A DNA stretch of 62,437 nt from NCBI GenBank assembly GCA_036278875.1, contig DASUKF010000021.1, positions 1 through 62,437 on the forward strand, given 5' to 3'. The stretch comes from JANWLD01 sp036278875. Lineage in GTDB: Bacteria; Patescibacteriota; Saccharimonadia; Saccharimonadales; 2-12-FULL-41-12. The translations under genes were made by a program, and so were the position numbers. Shown piece after piece: positions 26,901 through 33,836 of this stretch (positions are counted from its first letter, which is position 1; each line of letters starts with the position of its first letter). A model generated the notes under the pieces. That model saw only the letters and a list, made by a program, of their open reading frames with translations. It had not been told where the DNA came from and did no database searches.

Positions 26901-27810
26901 CGAAGAGCTGTTCGAGGTCAGGGTGCCCAAAGGTAAGGCATATTTGGCCGATATACCCGGAAAAGTAAGTATCAACGAAGAGGATGACAACTATGTACTC
27001 CAGGTTACTGATGACAAAGCGCAGTCTGCCAAGCTGACCATAGGCGACAGAAATGTTACTGTTGCCGCCAGCAGCGAAGTCGCCGTAGGCGATGTAGTGG
27101 CAGAGGCCGAAGACGGCGGCAATCCTCTAGTAGCTCCGGTAGCCGGCAAAGTATCTCTGACCAAGAAATATGTAAAGATTACCCCGGCCGGACACAGTGT
27201 CATAAGCTACGAGATTCCTACCTATAAACAGCTGGTTGTTAAAGACGGCGACACTATAGAAGCCGGCGACAGATTGACCAGCGGCTCGATAAATCTGCAT
27301 GACCTGATGCGACTGAAAGGCGTAGAGGCTACGCAAAAATACATAATGAATGAAATACTTCGTATCTTTGCCAGCCAGGGCCAGAATATAGCGGACAAGC
27401 ATCTTGAGATAATCGTCCGTCAGATGTTCTCGCGCGTCCAGATAGAAGATCCGGGCGACACCGAGTTCGTCACCGGCGATATCGTCAGCAAGCTCGCCGT
27501 CGTAGAAGCCAACGAAACTTTGGCCGCCGCAGGTAAGAAACCTGCCGTGTTCAACCAGCTTCTGCTCGGTATAACCAAGGCTTCACTTAGCACCGATTCC
27601 TTCCTTTCCGCCGCTTCCTTCCAGGATACGACCAGGGTTCTAATAAGCGCTGCTACCAGCGGCAAGGTCGACAAGCTGTTCGGCCTGAAAGAGAACGTTA
27701 TTTTAGGCCGCAGGATACCTGTAGGGACCGGTGCGGTACAGGAAGAGGACGAAGAAGATGAGTTCGAACCGAGCGAAAATTTAACCGCAGAAGTTGCCTC
27801 AGAGAAGTAA
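23971..27810 (+). CDS. rpoC: RNA polymerase beta' subunit lacking both zinc sites
   Basis: 1279 residues. The catalytic Asp triad NADFDGD is intact (D520, D522, D524), as are the VRRERMGHI and IGEPGTQLTLRTFHSGG motifs. The two zinc sites of bacterial beta' are not: by alignment to the remembered E. coli sequence, C70/C72/C85/C88 correspond to Pro67, Asp69, Val82 and Asn85, and C814/C888/C895/C898 to Ala845, Tyr912, Asn919 and Ser922. Flanking residues align without gaps, so the folds may remain without metal. A charged coiled-coil segment lies at about 150-225. The start abuts the rpoB stop. Confidence 0.97.
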   Translation: MMRRYSNGTNIADFDAVRLAVASAEDILDWSYGEVTKPETINYRTQKPERDGLFCERIFGPAKDINPHDAKYKGVRSREAAVDKNGELVTKSIVRRERMGHIKLASPVAHIWFLRGTPSAIGLLLGMTVKSLERVAYFASYIIMSVDTDKRDKILADKEAEAAAAQEAIKARYEAEAKKEDANVKALAEAQTKELEEVQTEFDEFKENVIRLEKRNLLSENDYRALPDELQSLVSVGMGGSALQELLNEIDLAKLIDDLTLEVEEAKGQRKKKIMKRLRLLESMHKADIKPTSTCLSVLPVIPPDLRPMVQLTGGRFATSDLNDLYRRVINRNNRLKKLIDLNAPEVIRRNEQRMLQEAVDALIDNSSTRSGRAVAATGQRRRLKSLSDMLKGKQGRFRQNLLGKRVDYSGRSVIVAGPELKMYQCGLPKMMALELFKPFVIGQLIQKELAHNIRSATRMIEMSENAVWDALDEVIKDKYVLLNRAPSLHRLSIQAFKPVLIEGKAIQLHPLVCKGFNADFDGDQMAVHLPLSEKAQKEAREIMAANKNLLKPADGSPILHIEQDIVLGCYYLTYERPGNEQKARYYEDIAEASMAFDGGILKLQDKVNIRFRGERRESTFGRFLFNEIFPDDFQFQDEAMTKKKLASVMAQIYQQYGQTQSAEIADDLKSLGFEYATRSGLSMGMSDFVDVKNLDVVLDKAETRATAVSEQYDEGFITDDERYRLTIETWTDADAEIQQALTKQFSGEDNAMSLAVTSGARGSIVQVKQIIGSVGILSDATGRAMELPVRSNYRDGLDPLEYFTSTRGARKGLIDTALKTADSGYLTRRLVDVAQDVFTTDEDAEDPGFAMYRSDAKEIGVSYASRLSGRYAAEKIADYTKKGDLITVEKAQKIDADESLDGVKIMSVLSYSGVRGVNRKSYGLDPATGELVADHSPIGVIAAQSIGEPGTQLTLRTFHSGGVAAADDITQGLPRVEELFEVRVPKGKAYLADIPGKVSINEEDDNYVLQVTDDKAQSAKLTIGDRNVTVAASSEVAVGDVVAEAEDGGNPLVAPVAGKVSLTKKYVKITPAGHSVISYEIPTYKQLVVKDGDTIEAGDRLTSGSINLHDLMRLKGVEATQKYIMNEILRIFASQGQNIADKHLEIIVRQMFSRVQIEDPGDTEFVTGDIVSKLAVVEANETLAAAGKKPAVFNQLLLGITKASLSTDSFLSAASFQDTTRVLISAATSGKVDKLFGLKENVILGRRIPVGTGAVQEEDEEDEFEPSENLTAEVASEK

Positions 27811-27868
27811 AGGTGTTAAAATTACCATGAAAATTAAGATAAATTTAAATAAGAAGGAGCGGTAAGAA

Positions 27869-28282
27869 TTGCCGACTATTAACCAGTTAGTACGAAAACC
27901 CAGGGCTAAGGCCGCGTCTAAAAGCAAGTCGCCGGCATTGCAAAGGGTATCCAACAATCTGAAGACCCGGCACTATGAAAAACCGTCGCCTTTCAAGCGC
28001 GGCGTATGCGTCAAAGTTACCACCAAGACCCCCAAGAAGCCTAACTCGGCACTCCGTAAGGTGGCGCGCGTACGTTTGACTAACGGATACGAAGTGTGGG
28101 CTTACATAGGTGGTGAAGGCCATAACCTGCAGGAACATGCCGTAGTTCTGATACGCGGCGGCAGGGTGCCCGATCTCCCCGGTGTGCGCTACCACGTTGT
28201 CCGCGGTAATCTGGACCTTCAGGGCGTAGAAAACCGCAAGCAAAGGCGCAGCAAATACGGTGCCAAGAAGGACGGTAAGTAA
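27869..28282 (+). CDS. rpsL: 30S ribosomal protein S12
   Basis: 137 residues opening with PTINQLVRKPR, the universal S12 N-terminus, and containing TPKKPNSALRK, where streptomycin-resistance changes occur; the reading there is wild type. The start is TTG at 27869, 9 bases after AAGGAG. First gene of the str cluster, 58 bases after rpoC. Confidence 0.97.
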   Translation: MPTINQLVRKPRAKAASKSKSPALQRVSNNLKTRHYEKPSPFKRGVCVKVTTKTPKKPNSALRKVARVRLTNGYEVWAYIGGEGHNLQEHAVVLIRGGRVPDLPGVRYHVVRGNLDLQGVENRKQRRSKYGAKKDGK

Positions 28283-28283
28283 G

Positions 28284-28763
28284 TTGCCGCGCAAAGTCAC
28301 TAAGTCTTTGGTCAGAGATATACAGCCGGACCGCGTATACAACAGCGTGACGGTGCAAAGGCTTATCAACCGGGTCATGCAGGATGGCAAGAAACAGCTA
28401 GCTGAACGTCTGGTATACCGCGGGTTGCAGAAGGCTGCCGACAAACTCAAAGTTCAGAACCCTCTGGAAGTTTTCGAGCAGGCGTTTTCTAACGTAAAAC
28501 CGCATCTGGAAACACGTTCACGGCGTGTTGGCGGCGCCAACTATCAGATTCCTTTCGAGGTAAAAGGCCAGCGCCAGACGCACCTGACCATAATGTGGTT
28601 CGTCGAAGCTGCACGTGCCCGCAAAGGTATGAGCATGGAAGACCGTATAGCCGCCGAGCTGGTTGATGCATACAACGCGACCGGCGCAGCCGTGAAGAAG
28701 AAAGAAGACATGCATAAGATGGCCGAGGCTAATAGGGCCTTCGCCCACTTCGCAAGGTACTAG
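28284..28763 (+). CDS. rpsG: 30S ribosomal protein S7
   Basis: About 159 residues from TTG 28284, giving the usual MPRK opening; a GTG at 28260 lies within rpsL and is rejected. S7 nucleates 30S head assembly. The ENIRP-like region is seen as NPLEVFEQAFSNVKPHLE, and GGANYQIPFEV matches the family. Translationally coupled to rpsL, one base after its stop. Confidence 0.96.
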   Translation: MPRKVTKSLVRDIQPDRVYNSVTVQRLINRVMQDGKKQLAERLVYRGLQKAADKLKVQNPLEVFEQAFSNVKPHLETRSRRVGGANYQIPFEVKGQRQTHLTIMWFVEAARARKGMSMEDRIAAELVDAYNATGAAVKKKEDMHKMAEANRAFAHFARY

Positions 28764-28766
28764 AAT

Positions 28767-29039
28767 ATGGTAGAGGCCAGGGAAGATATAAGTTGCGACT
28801 TTGACGAAAGTAAAGTGTGCCCACTTAAGTTTGCTAAAAGTAAAGTAGATGCTTTGCAAGCAGATGAGTCTTATGACTCTAGAGTAAGGGGCATAGCAAG
28901 TAACCTAACAAGAATAGACAGAGGAAGACTATATCGTTTAATTGAGGGACCTAATATTTTACAAGAGGGGAGCTGCGATAGCGGTCCTCAGAAAAATTTT
29001 GGCTTTTACGGCAAAGTTATTTGTAACGCAAGAATTTAA
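28767..29039 (+). CDS. possible small orphan protein between rpsG and fusA
   Basis: 90 residues with four cysteines, no recognisable family and no clear ribosome-binding site. It begins 3 bases after the rpsG stop and ends 25 bases before fusA, filling the gap exactly, which supports it. Composition is A+T-richer than its neighbours. It could be chance open frame; moderate to low certainty. Confidence 0.45.
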   Translation: MVEAREDISCDFDESKVCPLKFAKSKVDALQADESYDSRVRGIASNLTRIDRGRLYRLIEGPNILQEGSCDSGPQKNFGFYGKVICNARI

Positions 29040-29064
29040 AAGTAAGTAATAAAATAGGAATGAA

Positions 29065-31152
29065 ATGGCAGAAAAGAAATATGCAATAGAAGACATCAGG
29101 AACATCGGTATCATCGCGCATATCGATGCCGGCAAGACCACCACTACTGAGGGTATTCTGTACCGGACCGGCTTGAAGCACAAGATTGGCGCCGTCCACG
29201 AGGGCGAAACCACCACCGACTGGATGGCCCAGGAGCGCGAGCGCGGGATCACTATCGTTTCTGCCGCCGTTACCTGCTATTGGAAAAACAAACAAATAAA
29301 TATTATCGATACACCGGGACATATCGATTTTACCGTGGAAGTAGAACGCTCACTACGCGTGTTGGACGGCGCCGTAGTCGTATTCGACGGCAAGATGGGG
29401 GTAGAGTCACAATCCGAAACCGTTTGGCGCCAGGCTGACAAATACGAAGTGCCGCGTATCTGCTTTATCAACAAGATTAACCAGACCGGCGGCGATTTCT
29501 ATAAATCGCTCGATACCATTCATGCGCGCCTTTCCAAGCGTGCATTTCCTATACATCTGCCGATAGGTTTTGAACAGAAAGTAAGCGGCGTGGTAGACCT
29601 GGTTGATATGAAGGCTTACACCTACAAGGAATTCACCGATAAGGAACTGGTCGTCGGTGAAATCCCTGAAGACATGCAGGATAAAGCCCGGAAGTACCGT
29701 TCATTGCTGATAGAAAACGCCGTAGCCGAAGATGAAAAGATGCTGGAAAAATACCTGGAGGTTGGCGAAGAAGGCCTATCCGACGAAGATATCCGCCATG
29801 CTATCCGCTCAGCCGTACTTACCGGACAGTTCTTCATCGTCAGTGGCGGCGACGGGCGCGGTGTCATTGTGGAAAAACTTCTGGACATAGCTACCGAATA
29901 TCTACCGAACCCTATAGACAGAGGCGGCGCACTGGGTAAGCATCCTAAGACCGACGAAGCGCTCCAACGCGAGCCGGACGCATCCAAGCCTTTGGCAGGA
30001 TTGGCGTTCAAGATAGCTACCGACCCGTTCGTCGGCAAACTGGCGTATTTCCGTGTGTATTCCGGCAAACTCACCGCCGGCAGCTACGTATTCAACAGCT
30101 CAACGGGCAATAAGGAACGTATCGGACGTATCGTGCGCATGCAGGCTGACAAGCGCGAAGAGATAAAAGAAGTAGAAGCCGGTGATATCGCCGCTATTGT
30201 CGGGCTCAAGGACACAACCACCGGCAACACGCTTTCTGATCAAAACCATCCGATAGTACTAGAGAGTATAAATTTTCCGGAGCCGCCGGTCAGTATCGCT
30301 ATAGAGCCTAAGACCAAATCAGACCAGGAAAAGATGAGCCTTGCACTGCAGAGATTAGCGGAAGAGGATCCGACTTTCCGAATCAAAGTAGACGAAGAAA
30401 CCGGCCAGACTATTATTAGCGGTATGGGCGAATTGCATCTTGAAATAATCGTAGACAGGATGAAGCGCGAGTTCAATGTGGAAGCCAACGTAGGTCAGCC
30501 GCAGGTAGCTTACCGGGAAACTATCCGCAAAGATGCCGTAGAAGTACAGGGTAAATTCATCAGACAGTCCGGCGGACGCGGCCAGTACGGCGACGTGTGG
30601 CTCAGATTAAGTCAGAATGAAACCGGCGGCGGATTCGAATTCATCAATTCCATCAAGGGTGGCGCAATCCCCCAGGAATACATAAAACCCGTCGAAGAAG
30701 GTATAAAAGAAGCTATGAATAACGGAGTTCTGGCCGGATACCCGGTAGTGGATGTAAAAGCCGAGCTTTATGACGGAAGCTACCATGATGTCGACTCATC
30801 CGAAATGGCATTCAAAATAGCCGGCTCAATGGCACTCCAGGAAGGCGTGAAGAAGGCGAATCCGGTCCTGCTTGAACCAATCATGAAAGTCGTAGTAGTA
30901 ACTCCTGAAGAATTCATGGGCGATGTCATTGGAGACCTTAACTCTAAGCGCGGCCGCGTAGAGTCCATGGATGACCTGCCCAATAGTATTAAACAGATAA
31001 CCGCATTCGTTCCTTTAGGCGAGATGTTCGGCTATACCACCAACTTGCGCAGTATGACACAGGGCCGTGCAGCCTCAAGTATGGAGCTTGACCACTACGC
31101 AGACGTACCGCCGAACGTAGCCGAAGCCATCATTGCCAAAAGCAGCAAATAA
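29065..31152 (+). CDS. fusA: elongation factor G with altered G4 motif
   Basis: Ribosomal translocase of 695 residues with five canonical domains. G1 is AHIDAGKTTTTE, G2 RGITIVSAAVT, G3 DTPGHIDF. The guanine-specificity motif NKxD reads N136-K-I-N139, so the conserved Asp is Asn. Domain IV tip and the C-terminal YTTNLRSMTQGRAS segment are normal. Length and context (after rpsL-rpsG) mark it as the main EF-G. AUAGGA precedes the ATG at 29065. Confidence 0.96.
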   Translation: MAEKKYAIEDIRNIGIIAHIDAGKTTTTEGILYRTGLKHKIGAVHEGETTTDWMAQERERGITIVSAAVTCYWKNKQINIIDTPGHIDFTVEVERSLRVLDGAVVVFDGKMGVESQSETVWRQADKYEVPRICFINKINQTGGDFYKSLDTIHARLSKRAFPIHLPIGFEQKVSGVVDLVDMKAYTYKEFTDKELVVGEIPEDMQDKARKYRSLLIENAVAEDEKMLEKYLEVGEEGLSDEDIRHAIRSAVLTGQFFIVSGGDGRGVIVEKLLDIATEYLPNPIDRGGALGKHPKTDEALQREPDASKPLAGLAFKIATDPFVGKLAYFRVYSGKLTAGSYVFNSSTGNKERIGRIVRMQADKREEIKEVEAGDIAAIVGLKDTTTGNTLSDQNHPIVLESINFPEPPVSIAIEPKTKSDQEKMSLALQRLAEEDPTFRIKVDEETGQTIISGMGELHLEIIVDRMKREFNVEANVGQPQVAYRETIRKDAVEVQGKFIRQSGGRGQYGDVWLRLSQNETGGGFEFINSIKGGAIPQEYIKPVEEGIKEAMNNGVLAGYPVVDVKAELYDGSYHDVDSSEMAFKIAGSMALQEGVKKANPVLLEPIMKVVVVTPEEFMGDVIGDLNSKRGRVESMDDLPNSIKQITAFVPLGEMFGYTTNLRSMTQGRAASSMELDHYADVPPNVAEAIIAKSSK

Positions 31153-31155
31153 TAA

Positions 31156-31161
31156 TATATT
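31156..31161 (+). promoter_or_regulatory. -10 box of the orphan gene at 31168
   Basis: TATATT ends 6 bases before the ATG, directly after the fusA stop. Leaderless arrangement. Confidence 0.5.
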
Positions 31162-31167
31162 TTAGCC

Positions 31168-31620
31168 ATGGCAAGTATCGAAGCCCAAGGTGAGCTGTTA
31201 AATGAGTTTGTAGGAAGGACTGAACCATCCCCTGAATTAGTTGACAGGGCCCAGGGCTTAGTAGAAGTATGGGATGAAATTAACCAGGGCCCCGCGATGA
31301 TATACGCCAGAGCCGCTAATGAAACCACTTATGACAAAATAGATGCGACTGATTCAAAAGTAATGAGAGGATTATACAAAGCGGTAATAGTCGGACGTGC
31401 TTCATTATCATTATTGATGGACTCTCCCAGAATAGTGAAGTGTATGGTAAGCGAAAGTAGTTTTGAGCGACAGTTGAAGCGGGAATATGGCTGGACATTT
31501 CACAAACCCTCTCCCAATCCTGAATATTCAAGACGCCCAGTACCTAAAAAACCTATAGTTGACTACGCTAGAGAATTAATTGAGCTGAAACAGAATGAAG
31601 GAGAAACCGTTTTAGCCTAG
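31168..31620 (+). CDS. unrecognised protein downstream of fusA
   Basis: 150 residues, family not recognised, soluble and helical by composition, with a Pro-rich stretch (about 110-130). It has its own -10 box. More A+T-rich than fusA. One of several short single-gene units placed between housekeeping operons here. Confidence 0.65.
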   Translation: MASIEAQGELLNEFVGRTEPSPELVDRAQGLVEVWDEINQGPAMIYARAANETTYDKIDATDSKVMRGLYKAVIVGRASLSLLMDSPRIVKCMVSESSFERQLKREYGWTFHKPSPNPEYSRRPVPKKPIVDYARELIELKQNEGETVLA

Positions 31621-31690
31621 TTCTAGAAATCAAATAAACAACTTGCTATTGCTTGCATTTAGACGCTTTTGGATTAAAATAATTCAGAAT

Positions 31691-32068
31691 ATGTTAGTTT
31701 CCCGGGATACTTTAGAAAGTGCAGAAAGATTGGATGTATGGGCCAAAAGACGCGAGGCTTTGGCTGATAGCGCCCACTCAAAATTGAGAAATAGACAGTT
31801 CCTTGGAGCGGCAGGTGATTTTACGTTGAATCTACTCGCGAAAATACCCGAAAGTGTGCGGAAATCCGGCTTCCGCTCTCATGCAAGTACGGATGAGGCG
31901 GTAGGAGTTACATCACAGCTAGTAATAACCTGCGAGGCTACGGATGCGGCCAATGAAAGATTGTTTGTTACCGATGAAGGGCTGGCTTTAAGATTAGGCG
32001 TTCCTAAAGGGCAAATGATACCCGAAGTGCAGCTGGCCAGAACCGTCTTAGCAGACTCTGCCGCTTAA
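31691..32068 (+). CDS. unrecognised protein convergent with aroC
   Basis: 125 residues from ATG 31691; a TTG at 31643 would extend upstream through the likely promoter (TTGCAT at 31653-31658 and TAAAAT at 31675-31680) and is rejected. Family not recognised, soluble. Its stop overlaps the aroC stop on the other strand. Confidence 0.6.
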   Translation: MLVSRDTLESAERLDVWAKRREALADSAHSKLRNRQFLGAAGDFTLNLLAKIPESVRKSGFRSHASTDEAVGVTSQLVITCEATDAANERLFVTDEGLALRLGVPKGQMIPEVQLARTVLADSAA

Positions 32069-33150
32069 CCGTTCTGAGCCTTATTTCTCAAATAGTGGTC
32101 CATTATGACCAGGGCGCTCATGGCGTCGACTATCGGTATGGCGCGGGGCAGTACGCAGGGGTCATGCCTGCCGGTAGCTTCTACTTCGACTTCGTTTTTT
32201 TCTAAATCAAGCGTCTTTTGTTTTTTACTGATGGTAGAAACGGGCTTTATCGCTACACGGAAATATATATCTTCGCCGTTACTGATACCGCCGAGTGTGC
32301 CGCCGGCATTGTTAGTTCGGGTACGGATGCGCCCGTCTTTATCCGTATAAAACTCATCATTGTGCTCGCTGCCGCGCATATCGGCGCCTGCGAACCCGGA
32401 ACCTATATCGAACCCTTTGACGGCATTGATGCTAAGCATGCCTTTGCCTAAATCGGCACTGAGTTTATCGAACACAGGCTCGCCAAGGCCTATCGGGCAG
32501 CCTCTTATCAGACCCACTATGATCCCGCCGACGGAATCGCCGCTGTCGCGAACTTCTTCTACCAGCTTTATCATTTCGTTGGCCGCGATGTTATCCGGGC
32601 ATCTGATGATGTTCGATTCTATCTGTTCCTGCGTAACCAGTGATTTATCGACATTTGCTTCGATATCACCGACCTGCTGGACATAGCTCAATATATCTAT
32701 GTTCAGCTTTTCTTTAAGATATTTCTTGGCTATGGCTCCAGCTGCTACGCGGGCCAGGGTTTCTCTTGCCGAAGCACGTCCGCTGCCGCGCCAGTCGCGG
32801 ATTCCATATTTAGCTTGGAAAGTGTAGTCGGCGTGCCCCGGCCTGTAAAGTTTTCTCAGCTGGTCGTAATCTTCAGGACGGATATCCTCGTTCTGAGCCA
32901 GAAGCATTATCGGCGCTCCGGTAGTCACGCCTTCGTAAATCCCGGAAAGTATATGCACCTTGTCCTTTTCGGCCCGTGGAGTGGTTATATCGCTCTGCCC
33001 CGGTTTGCGCCTGTCCAGTTCTTTCTGGATGTCTTCCGCTGTTATTGCCAGATTTGGCGGACAGCCGTCTATAACGCAGCCTACACCGCCGCCGTGCGAT
33101 TCTCCGAAGGTAGTAATCCTGAATAGTTGTCCGAATGTGTTTCCCGCCAT
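32065..33150 (-). CDS. aroC: chorismate synthase
   Basis: Final shikimate-pathway step: EPSP to chorismate, needing reduced FMN. 361 residues. Diagnostic are the N-terminal FGESHGGGVGCVIDGCP (His17), the YRPGHADYTFQAKYG segment and RASARETLARVAAGA. Last gene of the three-gene minus-strand aro operon; its start overlaps the aroD stop by one base. Confidence 0.96.
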   Translation of the reverse strand: MAGNTFGQLFRITTFGESHGGGVGCVIDGCPPNLAITAEDIQKELDRRKPGQSDITTPRAEKDKVHILSGIYEGVTTGAPIMLLAQNEDIRPEDYDQLRKLYRPGHADYTFQAKYGIRDWRGSGRASARETLARVAAGAIAKKYLKEKLNIDILSYVQQVGDIEANVDKSLVTQEQIESNIIRCPDNIAANEMIKLVEEVRDSGDSVGGIIVGLIRGCPIGLGEPVFDKLSADLGKGMLSINAVKGFDIGSGFAGADMRGSEHNDEFYTDKDGRIRTRTNNAGGTLGGISNGEDIYFRVAIKPVSTISKKQKTLDLEKNEVEVEATGRHDPCVLPRAIPIVDAMSALVIMDHYLRNKAQNG

Positions 33151-33836
33151 TAATCTGTCCTTTTTATTCTTTCCATTATCTTATCGAACTCTTGGCGCGT
33201 AATCTGGCCCGGCGCCGATGCTTCTTCTTCTGTTTCCGGTATAAATATTAGCGCGTTTCCCCATAAAGCGCCAAAAACACGGGTAATTTTACCTTCTTCG
33301 CCCATGCCCAGCACAATGTGCCTGCGGTCGTTTTTCAGGAATTTTACCTTCAGCTTGATAAGCCTTAATGCATCATCGGAGGAATTGCACATGGTAGAGA
33401 GCTTTATGATGCCGGGGGAGTAGGCTTCCATCTCGTTTACAGTCTTTTCCAGTTCATCATATGCCGGAGTTGAATCATAGTTATGGTATGAGCAGATAAG
33501 GTTGTTATCTTTGCCGGAGCTTTTCAGGTAATTCAGCTCTTCCTTTTGAATGACTATATCCAAATCAACCAGACAGTTTTTACTAGTAGCAGTATCCAGT
33601 ACTTTTTTGCGTTCTTCAAAGGGCATTTTAATCGGTTCCAGATTTTGCCGGCGAAGCACCAGGATTATTCTGTCCGGGTATTTATCTATTAACTCCACAG
33701 TAAAATCCGTGTCGAAATCCTCTATATAATCCAGCCAGACTTCAAAGAAACCATAATTCTCCCCGAACTTGTCCAGAGTATCCAGCACATCCTTTTTACT
33801 CCGTTTTATAACCGGCAGGCAGTATCTGTCTTTCAT
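33150..33836 (-). CDS. aroD: 3-dehydroquinate dehydratase, type I
   Basis: Schiff-base dehydratase converting 3-dehydroquinate to dehydroshikimate. 228 residues. The catalytic His is in CSYHNYD and the Schiff-base Lys in IIKLSTMC; the GMGEEGKITRVFG motif and the C-terminal ASAPGQI loop are typical. It overlaps the upstream fusion gene by 4 bases, so it is translationally coupled to the enzymes acting next in the pathway. Confidence 0.92.
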   Translation of the reverse strand: MKDRYCLPVIKRSKKDVLDTLDKFGENYGFFEVWLDYIEDFDTDFTVELIDKYPDRIILVLRRQNLEPIKMPFEERKKVLDTATSKNCLVDLDIVIQKEELNYLKSSGKDNNLICSYHNYDSTPAYDELEKTVNEMEAYSPGIIKLSTMCNSSDDALRLIKLKVKFLKNDRRHIVLGMGEEGKITRVFGALWGNALIFIPETEEEASAPGQITRQEFDKIMERIKRTD

